DNA of 64,000 nucleotides from Acidihalobacter_A sp037381185 (GCF_037381185.1 NZ_JARRQY010000003.1:54191-118190), one strand, 5' to 3'; counted from the first letter of the stretch, positions 1-9,267 are shown. The notes: a model not told the origin generated them from the letters alone. Program-made: numbers and translations.

Positions 1-297
1 TTTCACCAGCCTTGCGTCGGCATTAACGGCCAGTGCCATCGCCTTGTCGACTTCTGCTTCCGAGGCGACGTTGTGCGCCAGAGTGAAACCTCTGAAACCA
101 TCACCGTCGGCGGGTACGCCCGCATCCTCGGCCAGAGCGTCGTAGCCGTATAAGCCGAGCCAGGTGCCGTTGAGCGTGAAGAATGCGACTTCGGTGGGCG
201 ATTCCATGCGCGGGAAGCCCAGGCCCTGCTCGTAGAACTCGATCGCCTCGCTCAGGTCGCGGACGCCAAGGGTGATCATGCTGATGCGTGGATTCAT
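1..297 (-). CDS. VOC (glyoxalase/bleomycin-resistance) family protein, 3' end outside window
   Basis: The first 99 codons of a vicinal-oxygen-chelate protein, cut by the window edge at its C-terminus. The opening MNPRISMITLGVRDL followed by AIEFYEQGLGFPRME is the usual beta-alpha start of a VOC module, and FFTLNGTWLGLYG is the second strand pair. Members bind a metal in a cup of two such modules and act as glyoxalases, dioxygenases or drug-binding proteins; the substrate cannot be read from this piece. The ATG at 297 is the only sensible start. The downstream neighbour in the same direction is not visible. Confidence 0.8.
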   Translation of the reverse strand, partial: MNPRISMITLGVRDLSEAIEFYEQGLGFPRMESPTEVAFFTLNGTWLGLYGYDALAEDAGVPADGDGFRGFTLAHNVASEAEVDKAMALAVNADARLVK

Positions 298-343
298 GGC
301 TGGAGCCTTGTGCAGACGGGTGGGACGACCCTGGCAGCGCCGT

Positions 344-919
344 TCAGGAAGTCGCGTTCAAGGCACGTAACAACTGATTAAAGCACTCCTGCGGCGACCG
401 CCCCGCGGTATCGATGTGAATGACGGCGTCCGCCCACGGCTGGTATTCGCGATCTTCGATGTCCTGCCAGGTGGGCAGGCGCAGTCCGTCGATGTCGCTT
501 GCGCGGCTCTCCACGCGCTGGCGATGTTCATGCGGGTCCGAGCAGAGAAGCTCGACATCGATGCATCTGGCGCCGGACTTCTCGGCCAGGTGCTCCCACG
601 CCCGGCGCGTGATCTCGATCGGGTTGCACGAGTCGGCAACCACGTCGATACCCAGTTGCAGGTTGTCGGCGGCGATCCTGTGAGCCAGGCGGTAGCCTTC
701 GTCCGCGTGCACCCTGACGGCGCAGATATCTTGCAGCGCCTGCTCCAGCGTATCGATACGCAGATAGGCGGCGTGAAGGTGGCCGGCGAGCGCCCTGGCC
801 AGCGTCGTCTTGCCCGTGCCGGGCAGGCCGGAGAAGCTGTAGAGGACCGGCGTTCCGTGGTCGCCGCCGTTCACCGAGGCGGGTGGTCCGGGCTTGCGGC
901 CTCGCGGAGCATTCATCAT
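344..919 (-). CDS. AAA_33-type P-loop kinase / ATP-binding protein
   Basis: A 191-residue P-loop NTPase. The Walker A motif GLPGTGKTT lies near residue 31, followed by a helix and LRIDTLEQAL, where an Asp after the second strand is typical of small-molecule kinases of the AAA_33 (zeta-toxin/chloramphenicol phosphotransferase-like) group. DSCNPIEITRRAWEHLAE and an Arg-rich lid (HRQRVESRASD) fit a phosphotransferase. The substrate is unknown. Two ATGs are adjacent (919 and 916); a GGAGG lies 10 bases upstream of the first. It runs in the same direction as the VOC gene 46 bases downstream, so the two may be cotranscribed. Confidence 0.75.
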   Translation of the reverse strand: MMNAPRGRKPGPPASVNGGDHGTPVLYSFSGLPGTGKTTLARALAGHLHAAYLRIDTLEQALQDICAVRVHADEGYRLAHRIAADNLQLGIDVVADSCNPIEITRRAWEHLAEKSGARCIDVELLCSDPHEHRQRVESRASDIDGLRLPTWQDIEDREYQPWADAVIHIDTAGRSPQECFNQLLRALNATS

Positions 920-1179
920 CGGCTTTGATCCTCCCGGCTCCGCACGTGGTCCGTCGGCCTGCTATTGTTGTCCGAGGCAGTTGCGTTCCGGCACGCTTGT
1001 CGACGACAGGCGACTGCTGTTGCCCTTCGTATTTGATTGTTCCGGCCCTATCGCCCCCTCGCTACCTTGCTGCGGCACGGTGCTTTGCGCCCGCTGACAG
1101 GCGGGCCACGGCCGGAAAGTCACCCGAGTGTGCCAGGGACCGGTACACACCGCTACAGCCAGGAGGCATGACGATTCGG

Positions 1180-2400
1180 ATGCAAGAACAGTCTCTTCAG
1201 AGTGATGGGCGACTCGGTATGCGCATCATCGCTTTCGGCTTCATCGCAACCTTCGTTTCGAGTTTCGGACAGACCTTTTTCCTGGGCTTGTTCAGCCCGC
1301 AGTTCGAGGCGGCCACCGGTATCGGCGGCGCTGGTCTGGGCATGCTGTACGGCTTGGCGACCCTGCTCAGCGGCAGCCTGCTGTTCTGGCTCGGAGGTGC
1401 GTTGGACCGGGTGCCGCTGCGCCGGGCCATCCTCATCGCGTCGGGTATCTACCTGGCCGGAAGCCTGCTGGCGGGCGCGGTAGGCACGCAGACCGGTCTG
1501 CTCGCGGCGTTTTTCCTGTTGCGCCTGGGTGGTCAGGGGCTGATGTCGCACCTTGGAATCGTCACTGCCGCGCGTGGCGGCGGCAGACGCAAGGGGGCGA
1601 TGATCGCTTGGGCATCGATGGGCGTGATCCTGGGCGAAGCGGTGTTGCCGGCTGCGGTGCTGGCCGCCGTGGCCGTGGTCGAGTGGCGCTGGTTGTGGCA
1701 TGGCGTGAGTGCTCTGCTCCTGTGTGCGGTCCTGCCGGCGCTGTTGCTGTTCGGCCGTGGCCTGCCCTGGATGGTTTCCGCCGGCGATGCAGGCACGCCG
1801 CAGCCCTCGATAGGGCAGCGCCGCGTCCTGTTGCGCCAGCCTGCTTTTTGGGCCGGAGCGGCCCTGTTGCTGGCCCCGCCGTTCATGGCGACCGGATTTC
1901 TGTTCGAACAGGCCGCCATCGGCAGGCTGATGCATTGGTCGCCGCAGTCGATCGGTGCGGCGTTCATGGTATTCGCGCTGTCGCGGGCCCTGGGGACCTG
2001 GGGCTATGGCCGCCTGGCGGACCGTTTCGGCGCGCTGCGCATGGCGCGTCTGCACCTGCTGCCCATGGCGCTCGCGTTCGCGTCGCTGGCCGTCCCCCTG
2101 GGGAGCGCTTCGATCTGGGTGGCCTTTGCCGGCGTCGGCTTTACCAACGGCGCCAATTCGGTGCTCGGCGGCGCGGTCTGGGTGGATTTGTTCGGCACCG
2201 CGTCGATAGGCCTGGTGCGCGGCGTGTTCGTGGCCTGCACGGTGCTCGCCACCGCCGTGGCTCCGGCGGTTACCGCCCTGATGCTGTCGCCGCAGATCGG
2301 CGCCGGGGCGATGGGGCTGGCTTTCGCCGCCTATTGCGTGCTGGCGTCGCTGCTGGCCGGTCCGGCTCTGCTGCGCCGGGGCGCAGCAGAGCCGGACTAG
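1180..2400 (+). CDS. MFS transporter
   Basis: A roughly 406-residue major facilitator protein with about twelve hydrophobic segments in two halves, separated by a polar loop around residues 200-220 (DAGTPQPSIGQRR). The loop motif GALDRVPLRR between TM2 and TM3 and its C-half counterpart GRLADRFGALR are the family signature. The substrate is unknown. An AGGAGG at 1161-1166 is only 1 base from an ATG at 1168 but 13 bases from the ATG at 1180, so 1180 is preferred; the reading frame also stays open farther upstream without a better start. It is transcribed away from the P-loop kinase gene. Confidence 0.8.
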   Translation: MQEQSLQSDGRLGMRIIAFGFIATFVSSFGQTFFLGLFSPQFEAATGIGGAGLGMLYGLATLLSGSLLFWLGGALDRVPLRRAILIASGIYLAGSLLAGAVGTQTGLLAAFFLLRLGGQGLMSHLGIVTAARGGGRRKGAMIAWASMGVILGEAVLPAAVLAAVAVVEWRWLWHGVSALLLCAVLPALLLFGRGLPWMVSAGDAGTPQPSIGQRRVLLRQPAFWAGAALLLAPPFMATGFLFEQAAIGRLMHWSPQSIGAAFMVFALSRALGTWGYGRLADRFGALRMARLHLLPMALAFASLAVPLGSASIWVAFAGVGFTNGANSVLGGAVWVDLFGTASIGLVRGVFVACTVLATAVAPAVTALMLSPQIGAGAMGLAFAAYCVLASLLAGPALLRRGAAEPD

Positions 2401-2419
2401 CCGTGGTTTGAAATTCTGC

Positions 2420-2854
2420 TCATGCGGTGGCGTGCTCCAGCGACTTTCGCATGAAAAACCGGGCGTGGCCCCGCGGATAGTCGGGCAGTTCGCCGAAACA
2501 GGTGTAGCCGAGGCGTTCGTAGAACGCGCGGGCCTGGAATTCGTGCGTGTCCAGCCATGCGTCGTGGCAGCCGCGGGCCAGTGCCTCCTCTTCGGCCAGC
2601 TGCATGAGACGCGTGCCGAAACCGCGGCCGCGCAGATGTTCGGGCACGACCAGCAACTGCGTGAACAGCCAGCCGTAGCTGGTGGCTCCCCACATGCCGC
2701 CGACCACCTGTTCCCCTTCGTCGTGCAGCAGCACGCCGAGCGGGCGGTGTCCGCTGGGGCCGGCCTGGTTTTCGTTGAATTGCCTCAGGGGCGCGAGGAT
2801 GGCCTTGACGTCGGCTTCTTCGGCGTTGTCGGTGACGATGAACGAATAGGGCAT
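2420..2854 (-). CDS. GNAT family N-acetyltransferase
   Basis: A single-domain acetyltransferase of about 144 residues. The acetyl-CoA pyrophosphate-binding motif is clear in VVPEHLRGRGFGTRLM, and the C-terminal ARAFYERLGYTCFGEL is the usual GNAT beta-bulge end. The acceptor is unknown. The start at 2854 (MPYSFIVTDN) matches where family members begin. A GTG at 2899 in the same frame has an AGGAGG only 3 bases upstream, so a 15-residue longer form is possible. It follows panB on the same strand with a gap of roughly 90 bases. Confidence 0.8.
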   Translation of the reverse strand: MPYSFIVTDNAEEADVKAILAPLRQFNENQAGPSGHRPLGVLLHDEGEQVVGGMWGATSYGWLFTQLLVVPEHLRGRGFGTRLMQLAEEEALARGCHDAWLDTHEFQARAFYERLGYTCFGELPDYPRGHARFFMRKSLEHATA

Positions 2855-2946
2855 TGGCGTTATTGCAGGGTGGGCTCCATGCGCAAATATACAACGCACG
2901 TTCCTCCTGTCGGTCGGTTACGGGACTACGCCCGTGGATGCAAAAG

Positions 2947-3711
2947 CTAAAACGCCCTTTCCCTCACCTCCCTGACAAAGGTCTCCGCCGCTTCGACAAT
3001 CGTGTCGCCGACATAGGCGTACTGCCGTGAAAAGGGCGGCCATTTGTCACCCAGCCCAATGGCATCGTTGATTACCAGCACCTGTCCGTCGCAGGACGGA
3101 CCCGCACCGATGCCGATGGTCGGAACCGGGATCTCGCTGGTGATGGTCTCGGCGAGCGTATCGGGGATGTGCTCCAGCACCAGCATGAAAGCGCCTGCCG
3201 CGGCGATGGCGTTCGCTTCCTCGCGGATGCGAGCGGCGTCTTCGGCTTCGCGGCCGACCTGACGGAAACTGGCCGAAGTCTGGGGGGTAAGGCCGGTGTG
3301 GCCGACGACGTCTACGCCGTTGGTGACTAGGTGTTTGATCAGGTCGAGTTTGGGGCCTTCCAGCTTTACACTGTCGGCACCGGCTTCGAGCAGTGACCGC
3401 GCACTCTGCAGGGCGGTGTCGGAGTCGTGGTCGCTGCCGTACGGCAGGTCGCCGACGATATGGGTGGAAGGAGCGCTGCGGCGCACCGCGCCGGCGTGGT
3501 AGCACATGTGTTCGAGCGTGACCTCGCGGGTGCTGTCGAAGCCCATTTCCACCATGCCTACGGTGTCGCCCACGAGCAGTACGGGAACGCCGGCTTTCTC
3601 CAGGCTGCGGGCGATCGGTGTGGTATAGGCGGTCAGCATGGGGATCGGATGCACCGACTTCATGCGTCGAAGCGATTCTGCGGTCTGTTTTGTCGTGTTG
3701 CTTGCTGGCAT
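2947..3711 (-). CDS. panB: 3-methyl-2-oxobutanoate hydroxymethyltransferase-like protein (PanB family)
   Basis: A 254-residue TIM-barrel protein of the ketopantoate hydroxymethyltransferase family, which adds a hydroxymethyl group from methylene-tetrahydrofolate to 2-oxoisovalerate in pantothenate synthesis. Metal- and substrate-binding residues are conserved: VLLVGDTVG (Asp), GDLPYGS (Asp), VKLEG (Lys) and LVLEHIP (catalytic Glu), plus GIGAGPSCDGQVLV. It is clearly diverged from the E. coli type and has no panC or panD beside it, so it could be a paralogue with a related aldol-type reaction. The ATG at 3711 is chosen because homology begins there, but the frame remains open upstream into the last part of the disrupted GNAT gene. 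Confidence 0.78.
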   Translation of the reverse strand: MPASNTTKQTAESLRRMKSVHPIPMLTAYTTPIARSLEKAGVPVLLVGDTVGMVEMGFDSTREVTLEHMCYHAGAVRRSAPSTHIVGDLPYGSDHDSDTALQSARSLLEAGADSVKLEGPKLDLIKHLVTNGVDVVGHTGLTPQTSASFRQVGREAEDAARIREEANAIAAAGAFMLVLEHIPDTLAETITSEIPVPTIGIGAGPSCDGQVLVINDAIGLGDKWPPFSRQYAYVGDTIVEAAETFVREVRERAF

Positions 3712-3768
3712 TCGTAGCTCGTCTGGTTGATGCCCGGGAGGCGGGCGCAATAGTGTGAACAAGCCCTG

Positions 3769-4227
3769 GTCGATCTTGAGGTACATGAGGTCGAGATCGT
3801 CGGCGATTTCTGCCCTCATGCGTTCATAGAACAGGCGCGCAGTCTGTTCGGCTTGTAGTCTGACCAGACCATTCTCGGAATTGCGTCGGCGCAGCAGATT
3901 GCGCGGGCGCTGGTCATCAGTGCACTTCCCGCGCCTTGTCCGCGGTGATGCCGGGTCGCGTAGAGATCGACGATGTGCATGGCGCGGGCGGCAAGTTCGG
4001 CGTCATAGCCGAAATGATAGAGCAGATAGTCGATAACGACGCCGTCACGCTCCGCTACCAGTGTGTGGAACGCAGGCGTCGGTCCGAAGCCGTCGCGGCG
4101 GAACAGTTCCGGTGTCAGGCGCGCGTCGGGGGGCGTCGCCCAGTGCGCGCAGGTATTCGGTGTCATGGTAAAGCTCCACCACGCGAGCGGCATCGGTCTC
4201 TGTAGCGCTGCGGATCTGGAGATTCAT
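3769..4227 (-). pseudogene. GNAT acetyltransferase gene broken by two one-base indels
   Basis: Three successive frames together give one GNAT protein. MNLQIRSATETDAARVVELY comes first, then DARLTPELFRRDGF through HHRGQGAGSALM (acetyl-CoA motif) to YKPNRL, then LFYERMRAEIADDL to MYLKID. The first shift is at a run of six G on the plus strand (4128-4133), where five would keep the frame. The second is at 3835-3840, where one lost base in a GCGCGC tract restores ARLFYER. The lesions cancel in net length. After the second shift no stop occurs before panB, so the repaired frame would run into panB. It is either a recent pseudogene or sequence error at two slippery tracts. Confidence 0.72.
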
Positions 4228-4284
4228 GAGGTTGTTCGGAACCGGATCGTCGTAAGCACGGAGGGGAAGTATAGAAAAAAGGCC

Positions 4285-5552
4285 TCAAAGCTGCCGCGCC
4301 GCCGCTTCTCCTTCGGCCTGGTCGACGAAGCACAGCAATACGCCGCCGGCCAGGAATAGCAGTAGCAGCGACAGCATCGCCAGGCGCTGATCCCCGATGA
4401 ACAGGGCGACGCCGCCCATCAGGGTCGGACCGATCACGGCTGCGAACTTGCCGAGCATGTTGTAGAAGCCGAAGAACTCGGCCGATTTGCCGGGCGGAAT
4501 GAGGCGGGCGTAGAAAGCGCGGCTGAGCGATTGTACGCCGCCGAGCACCAGGCCGATGACGATCGCCACGGCGTAGAACTGCCAGGTTTCGCGCATGACG
4601 GAGGCGGCCACCGTGACGAGTGCGAAAACGGCGATGCCGATGCCAATGCTGCGCTTGGTGCCGAAGCGTTCGCCGAGTCGGCCGAACACGACTGCGGAGG
4701 GAAAGCCGACGAACTGGGTGATGAGCAGAGCTGTGATCAGCTGCGAACTGTCGAAGCCGAGTGCCAGACCATAGTCCACGGCCATACGGATGACCGTATC
4801 GACGCCGTCGATGTACAGCCAGTATGCGATCAGGAACAGCGAGAGTACTCGCAGCCGGCGTATCTCGTGAAACGTACAGACGAGCTGAGCCCAGCCACCG
4901 GCGACGGCCCGGCCCGCGCCGCTGCCTCTGGCCGCCGGTTCCGGCACCCACAGCAACAGCGGGATGGAAAATACGGTCCACCAGGCGGCGGTGAACAGAA
5001 ATGACAGGCGCACTGCGGCCGCCGGGTCCGCCAGGCCGAACCAGTGCGGCTGCAGGGTCAGGGCGACGCACACGGCGAACAGCAGGCCGCCGCCGAGATA
5101 GCCGATCGCGTAGCCGCCGGCAGACACGGCGTCGTAGCGGTGCGGCTTGGCAACGTCGACCAGCAGAGAGTCGTAGAACACGTTGGCGCCCATGAAGCCG
5201 ATGGTGGCCAGTGCGTAGAGCGTTGCAGCCAACTGCCATTGGCCGGCCTGCAGCCAGAATAGTGAGCCGGTCATAGCGACGCCGAGGCCGGCAAAGCTCA
5301 GCAGCAGACGTTTTTCAGGCCGCCGCTGTCGGCGACGGCGCCGATGAACGGCGCCACCAGCACGATGACGAGGCTGGCCAGGGAATTGGCGGCACCGAGA
5401 TGGAAGGTGATGTCCGGAGAGGCTTCGCCGCGACTCCAGAATTCACGGAAGAACACCGGGAAGAAGCCGGCGATCACCACCGTGGCGAACGCGGAATTGG
5501 CCCAGTCGTAGAACATCCAGGCCCAGGTCTGGCGGGGGTGTCGGAGAAGCAT
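4285..5552 (-). pseudogene. UMF1-type MFS transporter, frameshifted
   Basis: Two adjacent frames make up one 422-residue MFS carrier of the UMF1/Atg22-like group. The N-terminal part holds WAWMFYDWANSAFATVV and GFFPVFFREFW, the family's hallmark start, and ends at AVADSGGLKNVCC. The rest resumes with LLLSFAGLGVAMTGSLFWLQ and continues to the C-terminus, including the second-half loop GRLGERFGTKRS. The shift lies at five T on the plus strand (5311-5315); six would give GLKKRLLLS and an intact gene. The substrate is unknown, though relatives have been linked to amino acid or peptide efflux. As it stands the gene should give a truncated, non-functional protein. Confidence 0.8.
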
Positions 5553-5740
5553 GTCGGGACTATCGCATGCGCAGTCCGCGCAGAGAAGATTGCGAGCCTG
5601 TCGTCTACGCTGGCCCAGGCACGATTGTGTTTCTAGCAGTGTCGTGGTAAGCCTGTTTCAGCCCCGCTGATCATGGGGCTGCTTTGGGCTATCAACAAGT
5701 GATTCCGCCGTGAATCGGCGGAGAAGGGGAGAAAGAGAAC

Positions 5741-6226
5741 ATGAACGGATCCATGCGTTTGGACCTGTTCGGCAAGGTGATTCTGCGTCTGTTTGCCGTG
5801 TTGGGGGTGGTGTCGATGCTGTCGTATGCGGGCAGCGTACGGGCTGAGTCCCTGATCACCACGATAACGACCGATCGTTTGCTGAACATCATGACTGGCG
5901 AGGGCTATGCGGCCTCGAGCACCGGTCGTCCTGGGCAACTGTTATGGAAGATCGACGGCTACAGCGCCTATGTCTACGTGCAGGGCGATGGCCAGATCAT
6001 CAAGTTTCGCAAGGGTTTCAGCGGCAAGGCTTCTCTAGCGGCGGTCAATGCCTGGAATCGGACGAAGCGGTATTCGACGTCCTTCATCGACAGTAAAGGG
6101 CGGCCGAACCTTAAGATGTATCTCGTATTGGACGGCGGTGTCAGCGAGGCGCACGTGAAGGGCTATCTGAAAAACTGCCGCACGTCCTTCGTCGTGTGGG
6201 TGCGACACCTCAGAGCTTCCCAATAA
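5741..6226 (+). CDS. YbjN-domain secreted protein
   Basis: A 161-residue protein with a Sec signal peptide (hydrophobic stretch LRLFAVLGVVSMLSYAG, probable cleavage after VRA around residue 36). The mature part resembles the YbjN fold: LLNIMTGEGYAA near the start, WKIDGYSAYVYVQGDG in the middle, and VNAWNRTKRYSTSF, the usual place of the conserved Trp-Asn segment. YbjN proteins are related to type III secretion chaperone folds, and their function is poorly defined. The start at 5741 is preceded by a purine-rich GAGAAAGAG. A strong hairpin follows the gene at 6267-6290. Confidence 0.7.
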   Translation: MNGSMRLDLFGKVILRLFAVLGVVSMLSYAGSVRAESLITTITTDRLLNIMTGEGYAASSTGRPGQLLWKIDGYSAYVYVQGDGQIIKFRKGFSGKASLAAVNAWNRTKRYSTSFIDSKGRPNLKMYLVLDGGVSEAHVKGYLKNCRTSFVVWVRHLRASQ

Positions 6227-6266
6227 ATAGCCTCGCCGCCGGCAGCTAACTGATCCGCAGGCTTTC

Positions 6267-6290
6267 CCGCCCCGCTTCCGAGCGGGGCGG
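6267..6290. terminator. GC-rich hairpin between convergent ybjN-like gene and pat
   Basis: A ten-base perfect stem, CCGCCCCGCT paired with AGCGGGGCGG, around the loop TCCG. It lies between two convergent genes and could stop transcripts from either side. Neither flank carries a clear run of T, so it is not a textbook intrinsic terminator. Confidence 0.5.
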
Positions 6291-6296
6291 ATGGTG

Positions 6297-8978
6297 CTAA
6301 AGGGCCCGGGCGACCAGTTGGATTTCCGGATCGTCCGGGTTGGGTCGAACCGAGAACCCCAGACGGGTCATGAGTTTGAGCATGGGGCGGTTGCGCGAGA
6401 TGACCTCACCTTCCATCCGCCGCAGGCCGCGCGCGTGCGCGGTACGCATGAGGTGCTCCATGAGCCGTGAGCCGATGCCCTTGCCGTGCCAGGCGTCGGC
6501 GACGACCAGGGCGAACTCGCAGCTTTCATGGTCGGGGTTGGTGATGTAGCGCGTGACACCGATCTCGATCTCTCTGTTGCCCTGCTCGGTGACCGCGATG
6601 AAGGCCATCTCGCGGTCGTAGTCGATTTGCGTGAAGCGCACCAGCATTTCCGGCGTGAGGGCGTTGAGCGTCTGCCGGAAACGGAAGTACTTGCTTTCCT
6701 CGGACAGCCCAAGAACGAAGTTCTGTTCGGCCTCGGCGTCTTCCGGGCGGATTGGGCGGATGAGAATGTCCGTGCCGTTGGCCAGTTGCCAGTGCTGGGT
6801 GAGGTGGGCCGGATACGGGTGGATCGCCATGTGTTCGTAGGGATCCGGTCCGGTGGTGGCGGGGGCGACCACGAAACGGGCGTCTACCGCAACCACGCCA
6901 CGGTCGGTCGCAATCAGCGGGTTGACGTCCATTTCCTGGATCTCGGGCAACTCGCAGACCATTTCCGAGACGCGCAGCAGCGCGTGTTCCAGCGCGTCGT
7001 GATCGATCGCCGGCAGGTCGCGGAAATCCTTGAGCAGCCGCGCCATGCGGGTGCGTTCGACCATGGACTGGATCAGCAGGGAGTTGAGCGGTGGCAGGGC
7101 GATGGCGCGGTCCTTGAGGATCTCGACCTGGGTGCCGCCGGCGCCGAAGCTGATCGACGGCCCGAACACCGGGTCGCGCACCACGCCGATGAGCAGCTCG
7201 CGGGCGTTGCGCGTGTCGGCCATGCGTTCGACGGTGATGCCGTCGATCTCGGCGTCGGGGTGCGTGCGCTGTACCGCTTCGATGATTTCTCGATAGGTGG
7301 TGCGCACGCCGGCCGCGGAGCGGACGTTCAGGCGTACGCCGCCGACGTCGGATTTGTGGGTAAGACCCCTGCCGCTGATTTTCATTGCCACCGGCAGGCC
7401 GAAGGTCTGCGCCGCGACCAGCGCCTCGTTGGCGTTGCGCGCGAGCATCGCCGGCATCACCGGGATGCGGAAGGCGGTCAGCATGGCCTTGGATTCCAGC
7501 GAGGTGAGGACGCGCCGGCCTTCGCTCAGCGCGCCTTCGATGATCATGCGTGCGCCTTCGATGTCGGGTTCGGCATGCTCCGACAGCGATCCCGGAACCT
7601 CCATCAGCAGGTGCTGGTTGCGGTTGTAGCGGGCCAGCGATGCGAAGGCCTCGATCGCCGCTTCGGGGGTATGGAAGTAGGGCACGCGGGCTGCGGCGAA
7701 ACGATCCCAGGAGGGGGAGACCTGTTTCTGCCCCATCCAGCAGGTGAGTACCGGCTTGCCCTGGCGCGGCGTCTTGATTACCGCCTCGGCACAGCCCTCG
7801 GGGTCGGTCATGCCCTGCGGGGTGAGCATGACCAGCGCGGCGTCGACGTTGGGGTCGCGCAGCACGAGGTCCAGCGCCTTGCCGTAGCGCTCCGGGCCTG
7901 CGTCGCCGAGGATGTCGATGGGGTTGGCGTGCGGCCATTGCGGCGGTAGGACGCCGTCGAGTTTCTCCAGCGTCTGCGGCGTCAGCTCGGCCAGCTCGAT
8001 GTGCATGTCGGTGGCGTGGTCGGTGGCCAGAACGCCGGGGCCGCCGGCGTTGCCCATGATGGCCAGGCGTTCGCCGCGCAAGCGATGGCTGCTGGACAGA
8101 ATCTGGGCGGCCGAGAACAGTTGTTCGATGGTGTGGGTGCGCACTACGCCGGCGCGCTCCAGGGCGGCGTCGAAGACGTCGTCGGCGCCGACTAGGGCGC
8201 CGGTGTGCGAGGTCGCCGCGCGCGAGCCCGCCGGATGGCGGCCAGACTTGATCACGATGACCGGCTTCATGCGCGCCGCCGCGCGCAGGCCGCTGATGAA
8301 GCGCCGTGCGTCCTTGATGCCCTCGACATAGAGCAGGATGCTGCGCGTGTGCGGGTCGAGGGCGAGAAAGTCCAGGATGTCGCCGAAGTCGAGGTCGGCG
8401 GCGTCGCCCAGCGAGACGACGGCGGAGAAGCCGACCTTGTTCGGTTCGGCCCAGTCCATGATCGCGGTGCATAATGCGCCGGACTGCGAGATCAGCGCGA
8501 GGTCGCCGGCGCCCGCCTGGTTTTTGCTGAAGGTGGCGTTGAGGCCGAGGTGCGGGCGAATCAGGCCGAGGCAATTCGGGCCGAGGACGCGGATGTCGTA
8601 GCGCCGCGCGGTGTCGAGGAGGTCCTCCTGCAGGCGCCTGCCGTCCTTGCCGCCTTCGCCGAAGCCGGCCGAGACGACGATGGCGGCGCCAATGCCCTGT
8701 TCGCCGCACTCGCGCAGTACGCCCGGCACGGTGTGCGCCGGGCTGGCAATCACCGCCAGATCGATGCGGCCTTCGATGGCGCCGACGTCGGCATAGCAGT
8801 GCAGGTCGCCGAGTTCGGTGTATTTCGGGTTGACCGGGTATATCTTGCCCTTGTACTCGGCCTCGATGAGGTTCTGCAGCAAGCGGGTACCGACGGCGCC
8901 GGGTTTTTTGCTGGCGCCGATGACCGCAATACTCGTGGCGGCGAAGAAGGTCTCCAGCGAATGATGTGCGCTGCGCAT
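6297..8978 (-). CDS. pat: Protein lysine acetyltransferase with ADP-forming acyl-CoA synthetase-like domains (Pat/YfiQ type)
   Basis: An 893-residue fusion. In order: a CoA-binding Rossmann domain (GASKKPGAVG, residues 21-30), succinyl-CoA-ligase-like flavodoxin domains (LISQSGAL near 165, SHTGALVG at 257-264), an ATP-grasp domain from about 490 to 700 (GGVRLNVRS, MDVNPLI), and a C-terminal GNAT domain (HGKGIGSRLMEHLM) from about 740. Pat acetylates lysines of metabolic enzymes such as acetyl-CoA synthetase. His258 sits where ADP-forming synthetases carry their phosphorylated histidine. The gene diverges from pta-ackA across a 289-base gap, placing the acetyltransferase beside the acetyl-phosphate pathway. 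The start ATG at 8978 gives the expected N-terminus. Confidence 0.88.
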   Translation of the reverse strand: MRSAHHSLETFFAATSIAVIGASKKPGAVGTRLLQNLIEAEYKGKIYPVNPKYTELGDLHCYADVGAIEGRIDLAVIASPAHTVPGVLRECGEQGIGAAIVVSAGFGEGGKDGRRLQEDLLDTARRYDIRVLGPNCLGLIRPHLGLNATFSKNQAGAGDLALISQSGALCTAIMDWAEPNKVGFSAVVSLGDAADLDFGDILDFLALDPHTRSILLYVEGIKDARRFISGLRAAARMKPVIVIKSGRHPAGSRAATSHTGALVGADDVFDAALERAGVVRTHTIEQLFSAAQILSSSHRLRGERLAIMGNAGGPGVLATDHATDMHIELAELTPQTLEKLDGVLPPQWPHANPIDILGDAGPERYGKALDLVLRDPNVDAALVMLTPQGMTDPEGCAEAVIKTPRQGKPVLTCWMGQKQVSPSWDRFAAARVPYFHTPEAAIEAFASLARYNRNQHLLMEVPGSLSEHAEPDIEGARMIIEGALSEGRRVLTSLESKAMLTAFRIPVMPAMLARNANEALVAAQTFGLPVAMKISGRGLTHKSDVGGVRLNVRSAAGVRTTYREIIEAVQRTHPDAEIDGITVERMADTRNARELLIGVVRDPVFGPSISFGAGGTQVEILKDRAIALPPLNSLLIQSMVERTRMARLLKDFRDLPAIDHDALEHALLRVSEMVCELPEIQEMDVNPLIATDRGVVAVDARFVVAPATTGPDPYEHMAIHPYPAHLTQHWQLANGTDILIRPIRPEDAEAEQNFVLGLSEESKYFRFRQTLNALTPEMLVRFTQIDYDREMAFIAVTEQGNREIEIGVTRYITNPDHESCEFALVVADAWHGKGIGSRLMEHLMRTAHARGLRRMEGEVISRNRPMLKLMTRLGFSVRPNPDDPEIQLVARAL

Positions 8979-9267
8979 GACGCTCTCCGATGACTGATTT
9001 CATGTGATGGTTGGAATGATCACAGCATACGCCAAAATACCCTGGATTCGTGCAGGGAAACCCCGATTGAATCGCGAACGGTGGCTTGGGGCGAAGTGCG
9101 CCGCGCGAGCCTTGTTCATCTTGTCCATGGATCGCCTGTTGAGGCTGCCGGGGCAGCCATTCGTTCGGTGTGTTCCGAAGAAAATATGATCTGGAACAAC
9201 CCCCTTGCCTTCCAATTCGCTATCCTGCCATCGACCATCAAGGCAACGGAGGCCGGCAGGGCAGGGA

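Noticed and set aside
6526..9003. Very long open frame opposite pat (about 825 codons), and similar ones opposite pta, the Lon-like gene and mmsA
   Set aside because: Arg/Ala/Gly/Pro-rich translations with no domain and codon positions mirrored from the real gene; expected in GC-rich DNA.
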